Positions 24,860 to 37,700 of a stretch of 64,000 nt of DNA are shown in pieces (within the stretch, counting starts at the first letter, position 1; each line of letters starts with the position of its first letter). Source of the DNA: Eutypella sp. D-1 (lineage: Eukaryota > Ascomycota > Sordariomycetes > Xylariales > Diatrypaceae); the NCBI GenBank assembly GCA_023313575.1, contig JAJTTP010000007.1:992001-1056000 (forward strand), written 5' to 3'. The notes beneath the pieces were generated by a model. It ran no database searches and was not told the origin of the DNA. It was given only the letters and a program-made list of their open reading frames with translations. A program made the translations under genes and the position numbers.

Positions 24860-26365
24860 ATGCCACTCCTATCACAACCGCATAAATATAGGCCCGGTGA
24901 CCATCTGCGGCGCGGCACTATGCGGGGGAACCACAACTACGACTGCGCGCCCATGGCTGAGTGGTACTACTGCAGCATCCACCGGGTCTCGCACTGCATC
25001 ACTCGGATCATCAGGGACGGCCGCCTCGTCGTCCGCGGTTGTCCTATCGCCGGCGAGTGCGCCTGGCTGTACTTCGCCCCCAACGAAGTAGAGCTGATGC
25101 CCATGCACGACGTGCATGAGCTGAAAGTGGAGGCCACCGACAACAGCAACGGTGGTGGCGAGGACGATACTATATCGCCCTTAGCAACACTGTTCGATGC
25201 ACTCACACTCGCCGATGGCGGCAGCACCACAACCGCCCCTACCGCACCTCCTGTCAACAGAACCAGCTCGAGGCCTCGCCGTACCCGTAGCCTCCCTTAT
25301 GACTTCTCCCCTAACATCGAGGCTATGATGTTCCCACAGGACGTCCAGGATGACTACGTCGTCATGGAGGGCAGAAACATTGACACCGGATCCGACACCG
25401 AATCGACCACCGACACCAAAAGTAGCGACCAAAACGTAATCTTTACCCCCTCTTCCAGCGAAGACGAGTGCGAGGACGCAGCCGCGGATGGAACGACCAT
25501 CCACATCCCCATTCACCGACCGCTCGTGGATTCCAACAATCCGTTCGAGGTAAGGGCGATCATGCGGGCACTCGTGCCCCCGGGCGCCGACGAGTCTGTG
25601 CTGTCGTCGATCCAGCGGGCAGGGCCAGTCTCTCAGAGGCTCATACGTGACTGTGATCGTAACTTCCGGGTCGAGTTCTTCACGTATACCGACGCATTTG
25701 GCATGGAGGCCGCCCAGCCCTTCGCCCTCGACATGGACGGCGTCCGGCGCTACTTCCGGCCGCTGGGCAGCCTCGAGAAAGATATATACAACGTGTGTAA
25801 CAAGGAAAAGGAGACCTTCGGTTACGCAGCGACGGGGAGGGACACGGTGGCCGTCGACCCTCTGCTCCACCGTCTCCGCGATTGGTCTTGTTAGGCGCAG
25901 GGGTTCGAGGTCCTCCGGTTTGAGGTCCGCTGGGCCCTCGCGCTCGTCTTCGACTTCACAAACCTCATGATCATACGCCAAAAGCAGGAGCTGGAACTAG
26001 AACGGGAGCGAGAGAGGGAGCGGCCACGAGGACGTGGGATGAGTGAGCGGAGGAGGATGAGGGACTCGTTGTCGTCTTCCGCAGCGAGTGATGCGTACCA
26101 TGGAAGCTTCCAGGCGTTACTTGCCCTCACCCGCGAACACCTCTGCGCCCTCCTCTTCACTGTTAGACATCTCGCCGACCTCTTCGGCGTCTCGGATATC
26201 CTCGAGATCCCCGACCTCGACTCGCCCGAGGGCTTCGCCTTCGGCCGAGGTGGCGGTAGCGCGGATGACGAGCAGGCATGGGAAGGGGAGGCGGTGCCTT
26301 GGGTAGAGACTGGTTCCAGTGATGGGAGTGACTGTATATACTGTCCATCGGATTGGTCTGTATAG
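24860..26365 (+). CDS. hypothetical protein; frame cut by one in-frame TAG
   Basis: A long GC3-rich frame of unknown family begins at 24860 (MPLLSQPHKYRPGD). Its N-terminus has a Cys/Trp/Tyr-rich block (CAPMAEWYYCSIHRVSHC), then an acidic Ser/Thr linker (about residues 100-200) and a more ordered region ending LHRLRDWSC. A TAG at 25892-25894 stops it at 344 residues. The same frame continues without a gap, equally coding-like, as AQGFEVLRFEVRWALALVFD and then an Arg/Glu repeat and an acidic tail to a TAG at 26363-26365. An in-frame 54-nt segment (GTGGCC..GCGCAG, 25847-25900) that contains the stop could be a weak intron. Otherwise this is a nonsense mutation, readthrough or an assembly error. 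A shorter start at the Met at 24920 is possible. Confidence 0.55.
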
Positions 26366-29229
26366 GTAGGAGGCACAGCGTTGCTCTTGTTATTCGGTTA
26401 CAAAGCGTTTCTTGTTGAGAAGTTTCGGCCCGCTGTACTTTTAAACCTGTATATTACTGGGCAAGCGGGCTTGTGTCATTCATATTCGAGGAGTCTATCG
26501 GGTTTTATAATGTAGTGTCATATAGATAGCTGCTTTATTGGCCGGCTCCTAGCGTAGATATTGTCTATATAGCTCCTGTTTCCAACTCCGTGCCCTAATC
26601 CCGACCTTCGTGAGCTTGCCTGCTTTAGTCGTACATTACTATGACCGACTGCACGAAGTGAGGCACTCACGGCCGGGTCCCAAAGCAAGAGAAGAGACGA
26701 GGAAGAGTAATCAAGTCGATACTTACATTATCCTGCCCCTTGACACGAACTGAGGGTTCATGGTTAACTGCCGTTGTGTTTTCCTATCTATAGTGGCATG
26801 ACCTGCATGGGAGGATCGATTGTAGCCGCCTCCTCTATTATATACGTACTATAGCCCAGACAGCGTAGTAGCTTTCGATGCTACCAAGGATACCACTACT
26901 TACTCCCATATCCTACAATGCCTAGGTGTCTTCTCAGTATCGGGTCTATCCTACCCGGCCATGTCGAAGGGTCGGCCGGACCTGGATGACAGCGCGGCAG
27001 CCTCTTGCTGTGTCCGCGAGCTTACAGGCCGGGCAACCGATTAGTGACATACTAGTAGTGAATCTGTTATATTGTAACTATGGACAGCGGCCACTCATCC
27101 CCAGCCAGGATACGTTAGAAAGTCAGTGTAGATGAAGCCCAATACCACCAGCTATTCGAGAAGGCGCCAATCCAATGACGCGGGCTATGACTGACAACCT
27201 TCGCTATTGCCCTTGGACTGTCCGCCGAATACCGCGATATATGGTCTTCCCTTTTCTGTGATTCAGAGCACTCATGCCACTGAGATATATCATGAACCCT
27301 AAGGTCTCTTTTCATAGAAAAACATCCTTCGGCGCTACCTAACTCTAGACAATTGGATGTGATGCCACGTTCACAACGACGACCACTCCCCAGCAACCCG
27401 CTCTCCGATAGCAGCGACGAGCATGCAGACTTGATACATAACGTTTATGTCCATATACATTGGCCTGTATAAACCCAAACCTTAGGATCAGACCCCTTGG
27501 GAGCGTCAAGGGAATGATCAGACATCATCACGTACGATGATTGCACGACATACACATGCGGAAGTCACCGGGAGGACCCCACCCTATTCACCCCCTTCAC
27601 CTCGACTCTTACTACATAAGAAAGCCCGTCGCCGCCGTCGACGGTCTACGAATTGCTTCTTTCTGAATGCGATCGAACTCTTGCGATCTTGTCGACCCCC
27701 GTCCCCCAATCGCGCAATAGCAACGGGAAGCACCCCCCCCCCCCCCCATCGACGACACAGTCTTGACCCTTACCGGCTTACCGGCTTACCGACTTAATAA
27801 ACGACACTCTAGGCCTTGGGAGAACGGCGAGTAACTTGCGCCTCACGGCAATAGGGGGTAGGTAGAATTGGCCCAGCTCGATTAGTCAGTTCATGGGAGT
27901 TCAGCGAAAAGAGGTCACCAGGGTCACACGTCCTGCCATTCGCGATAATGAGACGACACCATTAAAAGTGGAGAACGGAGAACCCCCCGTCAGGGGTTGA
28001 CAGGGAATCAGGTGCTAAAGATGGATGGGTGTTCGCAGTGTCCCCACAAAGGAGGGGGTCCCCTAGGGGCCCGAGCGCCAAGGGGTCTTCGGACGATTCA
28101 AGACGATTCTGCAACAGACCTCCTGACCCCCTGGCCCCTCAAACAGGGACCCCTGTTCGGCGGACACGAAACGCTAGGCTCCTGTCCCTCTGCCAAGCCC
28201 CTTCGGCTACATGGCTGGCTGGCTTTGGTTGTACTGTAGTAGTTAGTGCTGGAGCCATTGGATCTCGAAGCAAGTTGTACTGTGCAATTCTTTTTCCTCG
28301 CGGCTACGTGGAAAAACCTGTTATTGTGTTCCTAGGTACGGCGTCTTTAGAAACAAATAACAATGGCCTTGTTTAAACCTGTGTAAGCTTATAGACGGAT
28401 GAATGTAAACGAGAGGAAAGATACACTTAGAATTCTGGGAAGAATATCTCTCGCGAGCTCATTCTCCTGTTACGGGGGGCGAAGACATGTTTAAGTATGT
28501 ACCTACATGTGTAGCTAAGTTGACCATGTACTGCTGCGATCCCTACTTGACCCCGGCCTTCGTGAATTACTTCGTGCGTGTATCTACATAAAAAGAATTT
28601 GTGCCTTTGAAACCTCGGTCGGCTCAACTGTAACCCAACGCGAGACAAGACAGACGGGCGCGTAGGCGTTTACAGTGATGTCTCATCAGCAGTTCATCAG
28701 GCGATGAGACAGATCCTGGGGGGCGACAATGCGACGGTGACCTTGGCCAACGAATTTTTTTTGTCTTGGCCTCTTTTTTTATGCACGTAATCCGTATGTA
28801 GAGTAGTGATACCCACAAAGTCCGTCGGCCGATCTCGTCGAATCGCTTTGACTCTCTTCCCGTCTGGTCCTGTCCCGTCCCTCCTTTCCGCCCTCTTGCA
28901 TCGTATCGTGAACAACCCTCGCCTCACAGCACGCCCTCTCCATTTTCCTCTTTCTTTCGCTGTATTAGCAGACACGGCTCCGGATTAGTCGTATTCACTC
29001 GTAATAATTCCTTTTTTAGCACCAATTTATTCATTTATTTTTCGCAGGTCGAATATCCTTCCCCCGATTGCTACGTTGATCACTTGACGGGGTCTTCCAT
29101 CAACTGCTCTCTCGTATCTTCCTACCAACATCTATCCATCCGGTCCGGATTGTACCCGTACCGTGCTGCGCTAGACGCCGATCCGAGAAAAACTATATAC
29201 CCACGGAAGAAAGAAGAAGACAAAAAAAA
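26366..29229. other. intergenic
   Basis: About 2.9 kb without a supportable gene. A C15 run lies at 27733-27747. Several 60-115 codon frames occur on both strands but none has domain-like composition, a plausible start with leader, or splice partners. Confidence 0.5.
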
Positions 29230-29496
29230 ATGAAGCTCTCTCTCGTCACCATGGTCCTCGCCGCCGCGTACGGCGCCAGCGCCGGCATCGTGATCACGCC
29301 CGTGTTCCTGGACCAGGTTGTCGCCAAGGTCAAGGGCGACTGCGCGTTCGGCGAGGTGACGCCGCACGGCTGCGCGTGAGTTTTCTCCCTCCCTCTCTCT
29401 CTTCCCTTTCCTTTCTCTTCCCCTCCGTGCTCCCCTAGATCGCCAACTAAGCGCTGACTTAAACTCCCTTCTCTACACAGACCCCTCCGCAGTTAA
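29230..29496 (+). CDS. small secreted protein, 53 residues
   Basis: A very short two-exon gene: 29230-29375 and 29481-29496. The donor GTGAGT and acceptor CTACACAG are strong, and CTGAC stands before the acceptor. Without splicing the frame would stop after Gly-Cys-Ala. The product begins with a clear signal peptide (MKLSLVTMVLAAAYGASA), then IVITPVFLDQVVAKVKGDC and ends HGCAPLRS. The mature peptide has about 35 residues and two cysteines that could form one disulfide. Small secreted proteins like this in fungi are often of unknown role. An ATG after a run of nine A (29222-29230) gives a good start context. The function is unknown and there is no named family I can defend. Confidence 0.6.
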
Positions 29497-30813
29497 GTAA
29501 AGGAAATGCCTACCGATCAACCGGAGACAAGATATACGGGCAGATAACCTAGACGGCCATGGCCCAGGGGAAAGACAAAGAAGGATGACGCCCGCCACGG
29601 TCGATTGAAGATCGGGTGTGTCGATAAGCAAAGCGACGGCGTTGGGTTTAATTTTTCAGAGGGAATTCGTTATTTTTTTTCTGCTTCTCCTTGCACATAT
29701 TAGCATCCAGTGTCAAGCAGCAGCAGTCGGAACCTCCGTTTCTTTTTTAAAACTAGCCGACATTGGACGAATGGATGGATAGATAAAGAATATACGAGAT
29801 CAAAACGTTGGAAGTGATTGCATGCATAATCATAGCGAAAGCAACATTTTGGAGGCACAAGCCGTGATTCTTGCGCAGCAAGTCGCAAACTAAAAGCCAG
29901 CGCGGAAATAATCCTCGATATATTCCTAATGGAGCGGGAGCCCGCTTCTGGAATTCCTCATGTACTATTGATGTGGTGATATATATCTTTGCCTTCAATT
30001 GCCTCGACGTGATATGTTCCAATTGGGTTTACTCTCCGGTTCTTTCAGATCTCAGATCCAGATGTAAAAATGCAAGCTATATATATACACACACACATCC
30101 TCGCTACCGATTCCGGCAGGGTCTGTCTAAAGGGCCAATAAGAGAAGGCCCAGAGAGTGTTTAAGGTTGGGCTGTTAGCTGTGAGTCGTTGCGTCGTGCA
30201 TATCTTGACTGCTAGGTTCGGTAGGTAGGTAGGTAGGTGAAAAGGCCAAGATCGCCAAGGAATACGTTGAGCATCGCTTTCTGCCTTCGCCTATTCTCAC
30301 ATCCTAAAATACGTCTCCGCTACGAAGTACGTGACCGTGTTCATAATCGATGATCAACGTCGGAATTACGTATGTAGCAGTGCGGTGATGGTGGGCTTGG
30401 TAAAGAGGGTTTGGCTGTCATGCAATTACTTATGTATAATCCTAAGCAAAGTTGGGACTCCAAACCGCCTAACCTTTACCCCTCACGCCCCCCGTCGCAT
30501 CCCGATAATAAACAGCCAGTCTGTGTATGGGTGAATAATGCTACTATGATCATGCCAAAATGCCCCCCCCCCCCCCCTGGAGTCTACCACGGCATGCATA
30601 TGTACCCATGAAACGCCTGATCCTGAAAAACACGCCAATGACAATGCTTCGTGACAGAAAGGAAAAAGGAAAACAAGATTAATCCAAGAGTATAAAGTAC
30701 CCCCAATGCTACCATGCGACGTATATAGTGATGCAGCATGCTCCCAACATAGTGAGAAGGTTTGGCAATCCCAGATATAAAATAGCCGGTTCGTCCGTGT
30801 ATAATCCAAGAAT
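29497..30813. other. intergenic between convergent genes
   Basis: This holds the 3' flanks of the small secreted protein gene and the minus-strand PQ-loop gene. There are GTAG tandem repeats at about 30221-30239 and a C15 run at 30563-30577. No gene is seen. Confidence 0.55.
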
Positions 30814-32045
30814 TTAAGCAACAGCGCCGTTCGTGCCATCGGCGGCGGCGGCGTCGCCATCCGATGGCTGAGGCTTGACGGCGTAGATCCGGAACTGGTA
30901 GAAGATGACGAAATCCTCGACAATGGTGCCCAGGGACCCGAGAAGCCAGGGAATAGCCTTTATGACGTACGCGGGCTCCTGGGAGTAGCTGACGACGCTG
31001 AGGCCGTACGTGAGGTTGCCCGTGAGGGACAATAGGAAGAACAACAGGGCAAGACCTGGCAACACCGCCTTAGTCAGTTTCGGTGGTAAGCAAAGCTGCG
31101 CTTTCGTTGCGGACACGTACCTTCGCAGGACTTTTCCCGGTAGTTTTTGATAATCTGGGGAATCCTGGCACTGCGTCATTGTTAGCGTGGATTCTTTGTC
31201 GCGGGAGGGGCCGGTGTTGACCGGGGAAAACACGCGATTGGACGCACCAGAGATAACACAGCGCGCTGGCATATCCGAGGACCATGCCGACGACGGCGAC
31301 GGGCGTATCGGTGTTAGGCGCATCGGGGGTGTCGGGGCCGTCCCAGGCGCCAGCACGATAAGAGACAAACCAACCGAGGGCGCCGACAATCCAGACGGCA
31401 ATAAGGCCGAGGGTGTTTGTGAGCCAGGGATTCCGGTCCGGGGTCTCGTCCTCGCCGGTGACGACGCGCTTGAGGCTGTCAAGCCCGGACTCCTCATGTC
31501 GTACCGAGTACCGCCGATGCGACCCTGGTAGGCCCCCGGCGGAGGACCTCCGCCGCCGTAGCAATGGCGCTTCCTCCCCATCGATTTCCCCGTCAGTTAT
31601 CGCTGACCCATCCGTCGCCGATGATTCGATGTGCTGTCCTCGCACCTTGCGGGCGTTGATGGTGTTGTAGTACATGCATTGGGTGATGAGAATGATATCG
31701 GACACGCAGAAATAAGCAGCGAGGGTTATGGCGGTAGGAGCAAGGCCAGTCACGAGGGCGCCTGGGTAGATGAGGGCTCCGGTATCAGCTTATGACCCTG
31801 TGTTTTGAACTTCACCAGCAAGCAAGCAGAGGGACCAGGGGACTTTGCAACATACCGCATAAGTTCGCAATATCACCAAAAAGCCAGACGGCCAAGAAGA
31901 GCATGGACAAGCCCTCGGCGCTCTTGGTCTTGTAATTGGTGATGAGCTGGGGAATCAGAAGACATATCCAGGCGGTCAAGCTGATACTCCCAAAGATCCC
32001 CGATAAGGCCTCTTCGGTGGTGACGCCATGGTGCAAAGTGATCAT
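30814..32045 (-). CDS. PQ-loop vacuolar amino acid transporter, Ypq1/PQLC2 type
   Basis: A seven-helix membrane protein of the family that exports cationic amino acids from the vacuole or lysosome. Minus-strand exons 31856-32045, 31248-31761, 31121-31170 and 30814-31055 join in frame to 331 residues. The first PQ-loop is LIPQLITNYKTKSAEGLS near residues 30-50. The second is spread over exons 3 and 4, with ARIPQIIKNYREKSCEG then LALLFFLLSLTGNLTYG. I chose the exon 3 acceptor (GACGCAG) because it restores the canonical ARIPQ. The alternative one step downstream removes Ala-Arg and shifts the frame use. Between the repeats lies a hydrophilic loop with PLLRRRRSS, an acidic/basic linker typical of fungal members. 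The short 50-nt exon explains why the gene is fragmented. The start ATG at 32045 has G at -3. Confidence 0.88.
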
Positions 32046-33554
32046 TCTCCTTGTTTTTTTCTTGGGGGAGAATCGACAAAGGAACAGTTCCAGGATGTCG
32101 TGGGCATGAGGTAAAAGGGTAAAAGCGTAAAAGTGCAATGGGAAGGGGAGAGAGAGAAACAACTTTGAAACTTGTTTTTAGTTCGTATCTAACTTTTCGG
32201 GGAGAGGGACTCGCGGATTAGAGTCAGATAGATATCAGAGATCAGGGATCAGAGATGTCAGATGTCAGATGTCTTCTGATGGCTTGCCCACGGGCTTACT
32301 CACTCCTTGTTTCTCTTCGCGGGGTTTCCAAGATATCTGATAAGTTATGATAACAACCTTGCAACTACTTTGGGAATTTAATAAGTTTTAAAATGGTCAC
32401 AAGCCTACCTACCTACCTAGATATGTAAGCCCAAGCCAGTACAGGTCTCTTCCTTCCTAAGGTTCTCTCCTCTACACTACCTAAGACTAGTAGTTATCTC
32501 TGGGGTACCGCATCAGCACCTACCCGGCCTGGGATGGTTCACTACAAACAAAGTCTGGGTTCCCCAATTTGGCTTATCATTCGACGCTCGCTGTTTGGTT
32601 GTTTGGTTCGTCGAGATAAGGCTAACTACCAAAGAAGTCTAGCGTTCATTCTTCTCTTTCCTGTGCTGCAACACTGCAAAGATCTGCGCCAAGGGCTTCG
32701 CTGGTTACGTAAATTGTGTTGTTGGTGTGGACCCTGCAGTTAACTCCAGGACTTATGCCGTCAGGTCGTGTAATGTGATGTGAACTGCTGAGCCAGTCAG
32801 GCAGTTGCAGCTAGCTTATCGTGGATCGCTTATCTGTTCCCCAGACTCTCAGACTCTCCTTTGACTCTCCTTTGCCCAGATGGCCAGGACATGACCCATC
32901 TGGCCCATCTGTCATATCCGATAACGCACCTTGGCCTTCCCGTCTAACCAGTCAAAGTCAAACAGTCAAGTTGTCAGTCAGTACGTACCACTGCAACCAT
33001 TCACGTATACTTACCTACTCACAATGTTCTTCTGATTAGCCGTTCAATTGTAAGTAAGAAGATAGAAGATGCAACCTCCGGGAGAATGTTTGAATCCCCA
33101 CCGTATGAATCTCTACCAATAATAGCAATCCGCACGAGACAGGTCAATCCGCCCTCTTTGTCTTATCTGCCGCCTATATAAGCACCTGTATGTACGGCGG
33201 CAAGGTAGGTCAGCCGCTATGCGACCATAGCGAATCACAGTCATTTCAGGGCGCACATTTCAGGGGGTCATGTTCCCACGACAACCGACCCAGTTACATA
33301 GTCAGTCAGTCAGTCGCCTCGAGCGACTTCTGACGCGCATCATCGACGTTTGCGCATTCAAGCGAGTCCATCTGTGGTTCATGATTCATCTAGTGTAGCT
33401 GATATCTAGATAATTCAGATTCGTTTATTCGATTACATTGCCATTTATTGCAATACTAAGTACTGTTGTCTTTTGTGTCATTGTCACCGTCGCTATTTGT
33501 CACTCCTTCCCTTGGATAAAACGTAATTTACTTCCGACTGCGGATCACTGCATC
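32046..33554. other. intergenic, divergent promoters
   Basis: Upstream DNA of the minus-strand PQ-loop gene and the plus-strand S1/P1 nuclease gene. There is an ATCAGAG/GTCAGAT imperfect repeat at about 32226-32280, GTCA repeats near 33300-33315 and a TATATAAG box at 33175. No gene is seen. Confidence 0.55.
33175..33182 (+). promoter_or_regulatory. TATA box candidate for the S1/P1 nuclease gene
   Basis: TATATAAG about 375 nt upstream of the nuclease ATG. The match is good but the distance implies a long leader, so the assignment is tentative. Confidence 0.3.
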
Positions 33555-34736
33555 ATGAGACTGAAGTCGGTGTTGATCGGCCTGGGCGCGGTGTCGCTGC
33601 CAAGCGTCGCAGCATGGGGAAGTGAGTCTAGAGTCTAACATCTTCCTAAGTCCGTGTATCCCGAATAGATTACACCAAAACGCCAGCAATGACGGTGATG
33701 ATGCAGAAACCGGGTTTTAACACGTGATATTCAGGTCTGGGCCACATCACCGTGGCCTACGTGGCCACCAACTTCGTCAAGCCGGAGACCGCCTCTTACT
33801 TCCAGGAGCTGCTGCGCAACGACACCGAGCACTACCTCGCCGGCGTCGCCACCTGGGCCGACAGCATCCGCTACACAAAGTGGGGGCGCTTCACCAAGAA
33901 CTTCCACTTCATCGACGCCAAGGACGACCCGCCGACCCAGTGCGGCGTCGACCTCGCCCGCGACTGCAAGCCCGAGGGCTGCGTCGTCACCTCCATCCAG
34001 AACTACACGTCGCAGGTGCTGGGCGAGGACGGCGACGGCGAGGACCTGCCGGCGTGGCGCCGCGCCCAGGCCGCTAAGTTCGTGATCCACTTTGTCGGCG
34101 ACATCCACCAGCCGCTGCACGCGGAGAACGTCGAGCGTGGCGGCAACGGTATCTACGTTAAGCTCGACGGCCGCGAGCTTAACCTGCACCACGTCTGGGA
34201 CACTGCCATTGCCGAGAAATTCCTCGGCGGCCGCGTGCGCCGCCGGCCCTACGACGCCGGCCACGCCTGGGCTGCCGACCTCGCTGCCGAGATCCGCGAC
34301 GGCAAGTTCGCCGCCCTGAGCTCCTCTTGGGTCGAGGGCATCGACCTCGACGACCCCATCGCCACTTCCATGATCTGGGCGAACGAGTCTAACGCGTTCG
34401 TCTGCTCGAATGGTGAGTCCTTTTTTTTTTAGCCCTCGCTTTTGTCATACCTCCCCTTCCTCATGCAAGGAGCCCCTTGCCGAACCTTGAGACTCTGATT
34501 TTCTGCGTTGGATGGCGAGTCGGAAATCTAACATCTTTTGAAACCTAGTCTTCCCTGAGGGTCCCGAGGCGATCGTCGGTCAGGAGCTCGGGGGTGAGTA
34601 TTACGAGAAGGCGGCGCCGGTGATCGAGCTGCAGGTTGCAAAGGCCGGATACCGACTAGCTGCGTGGTTGGACCTCATCGTGGACAGGCTTTCGTCGAAG
34701 TCAGTAGCAGCGCCCGATGCGGCGGGCGAGCTGTGA
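33555..34736 (+). CDS. secreted S1/P1-type zinc nuclease
   Basis: Extracellular nuclease that cuts single-stranded DNA and RNA to 5'-nucleotides using three zinc ions. Exons 33555-33621, 33735-34412 and 34549-34736 give 310 residues. The signal peptide (about 1-20, ending SVAA) is followed directly by Trp21, as in P1 nuclease where the mature N-terminal Trp binds zinc. The other ligands line up: His26 (WGSLGH), Asp65 (TWADSIR), His80 (NFHFID), His141, Asp145 and His151 (IHFVGDIHQPLH), His174 and Asp178 (LHHVWD). The first intron falls just after the signal peptide and splits the Ser after WG; its retention would end translation early. Introns are GT..AG, the second with CTAAC. Cys pairs suit disulfides, and NYT and NES are possible N-glycosylation sites. 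The enzyme appears fully functional. Confidence 0.93.
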
Positions 34737-37700
34737 GAGGATAAGACGAGCCATGGAGGGAAATCACATATTAGCATGCACAACTTGCGCTTTGGGGACA
34801 AATCTATCATTCTGCTGAAAGCTGGCTGCGTCTTGTCTTGAGGCCAGGCTGTCTATCCAGTTCGTCTCAGACTGCCTTGAAGAAGACCAGATGAGGCAGC
34901 TGGCGGGGCACGCATTACTGTATATAACTCGCGTAACGTAAAGGATCAAACAAACGAACAAAAAGCTTGGCTGGCCGCTTGCTTGCTTGTTTGGCTTGGC
35001 TGGAACTCTGTATGAACGAGGAATGCAACCGTAGAGATCACGAACGCGTCCTGCTACGCTACGTAGGATACGGGGCCCTGGTAACGCACAGGTTTACTCA
35101 GAAGACGTCAGCTTCTCGACGGGATAGTGAACACCCCCTGCCATCGACTTCGAGAACAATTCCAAACACGAACCTGAGCATGTATGTCAGACAGACGAGA
35201 CCACGAGGGTGTCATCCTCGACGCTCCCATTTCAGCAGGTTCGCGGGGGAGGCGTAGAGCGGAAGTGGAGGCGGTATTACTACATAGCGTGCAAGCCACT
35301 TTTCCCCTTCACACCCCCAGTTTCCCTCATCGAGCGCAATAAAGAGGCGGGCGTTCTATTGTAGCCTTGTTCGTCTTTCATCGAAAGGGGGACGGATCTC
35401 AAACCTTCTCACCGGCTAGCTCAGAAGATCTCCCTCCATCACGCATATCAGGAAACGGAAGGGACGCGCGCCTCTGCTCGTCATTAGGGGGTTCCGGTTT
35501 TACCACGGCCGTAGCGTAATAGAGTCGCAGCAGCAAAATAAAGAGAGAAAGGGAAAGCAAAATGACGCGGGCGCCGACGGATCGGCGAGCACGGGGTCCT
35601 GGCTGCAGGTGCCAGGTGCAAGGTGCGGCGCGGTTGATCAAACCCCCGAGGGACGGAGTTACGAGACCAGACGAGGCAGGCAAAGCAAGCAGGCGGCTTA
35701 CTTATCTGCGAAGCGGCATACGTAGTGCTACCTACAACCTATCTTATCCAAGTAACACATAGCTGCTAACTACAACTAACTACGTAAGTATGCGACGGTG
35801 GTTTAGAGAGGCTCTTATTTCCGAGCCGTTTCGTCCTGCGCCTCGTCTCGTCTCGTTCCAAGCTTTTTTACCGGCCATGTGAAAAAAAAAGAAAAGAAAA
35901 AAAAAGAATTTACCTCGCTTCCCGCCCCTCCTCCCCCAGCATAGCTACCTACCCCAGCGTACCTCGAATAATAGATGAATTATCTACGAGATTTTTTTTT
36001 ATCTCTCCTGACGAATGTGGTAACGCTGATATGTCAACGTTCCTGTCAAATCCCAGGGGAGAGGGGAAGAAGGCAAGCGCCCGTTTCAGGTCCCCGAAAC
36101 GAAGAGCAAGCCACTGCCGTATTCCGAACTACTAACCAGGTGTAGGTAATACCGCCCTCTCCTCTCTCGAGTGAATGAATGCTTACATGGAGATGTCTCT
36201 CCGCCCTACTACCTGCCAACCTGACCTGCCTTTCCTGTCTATTATGTATTGTCGCTAGGTACGATACGATACGTCAGGTGGGTTAGTAAGCTGGGGGAGG
36301 CATGAACTATGTTGGCACGCACGTGATAACCCTGGCCATAGCCCACCGGTTCTATACGGCTTCGCCTACAGTAGGCGCAGTTGGGAGAGGGGGTCGGAGG
36401 TTTCACCATAGCCCGATTCGGGAATTTCGTCTCGGACCTTTGTCCGCCCCTGTCCTCCTCGCCCCAGCGGCGCAGTTTCGTTTCTTGCTGCGCGCCACGG
36501 GTTCTCTTATTTCTCGGTAAGAAAAAAAAAACGTGGTTTGTATAGGAGCAATAATTTGGCACGTCATCACCGAGTACATAGTAGATGCTACGTAGGGCTC
36601 TATCCCGGGGGAGTTTTCGAGGCTGATGACTCGGTATCATGGGATGCGCTTGTTATCTACTTAGGGTCTGTGCAATTGCTCCTTCAACGGCTGGTCAGGT
36701 ACATATGATCCGGGTTCCGGATGGGGTGGATTCGACATTCAGTACGTAGAGGGAAAATGAAGTCTGAACCACCAGGTAGACTTCGCCTGGCCTCACAATT
36801 TGACGATATCTCTACGTAGTTCTAGCCCCCCCAAATTCCACTTTGCTGGTTAGAACGTACGCAGGAAACCGAGTATCCATCGGATCCGGACATCGCGAAG
36901 GGAACACGAAGGATTAGGGTTCAATTACGCCAAGTCGTGTGCGCGGTGATGGCCAAGAAAAACGTCCAAATACGACACTAAAAGAGGAGAATCCTCCCGG
37001 GCTTTGCTGCCATGGCCAGAGCGGAGATGCACGCCGGCGCACAGCCAGTCGTCCAGGGCCCGTCCAGCCTTGAGGGAAGAAAAAAAAAACTTGGCCCGGG
37101 CTTCACACGCCCTGTTCGGCTTGGGTATTCTAGAAGGCCCAATTTGTTTCGTTCAGCCGTTCAAAGGAAAGACTGAGGGGATCTCGAATGGAAATGGGGG
37201 CAAAACGACAAATGCACGGGCCTATTTCGTTTCAAGGCCCCATCCCCAAGTTTATATCGAAACTTTCCATATAAAAACAAGAACGGGGGTTATGCGAAGG
37301 TGGAGAGGGGGAAACCCCCCAAAAAGAGAGAGACAAAAAAAGTTCGGTTGACGGACGGATTGGGGGCCCTCTTGGTGCGGGTTTGCATGGGTCTATCTAC
37401 TTGTATCTGGTCGGTTAGGAAAAGGGAATAAAAAGTCTTAAGGAAAAAGGCCAGTGTGATTCCGCATTATGCAGGGGAAATAACAATGTTTGTTCTTATG
37501 GACTAAGGCATAGTCGATATAGCCTCAAGCTTTATCGGGGCTAGTCTCCTGCTCGGATACCCAGGTTGCCAAGATTATGATTACCTAGTAGGGGGAGATT
37601 TTCCTTTCGGAAGGGTTCGCCGAGGATAGGCTATGGAATGGTACCTGCGCTAGTTCAAGCTTCCTTGTCTCTTGTCTGCCCTGGCCCTGACTTTGCTTAC

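Noticed and set aside
25879..25900. A micro-intron removing only the in-frame TAG (GTCTTG..GCGCAG)
   Set aside because: About 16 nt is too short for a spliceosomal intron.
33731..34264. 177-codon minus-strand frame
   Set aside because: Lies entirely opposite the S1/P1 nuclease exon that carries all zinc ligands.
36242..36640. 132-codon minus-strand frame
   Set aside because: Random-looking composition, no signal or domain, no supporting splice or promoter context.
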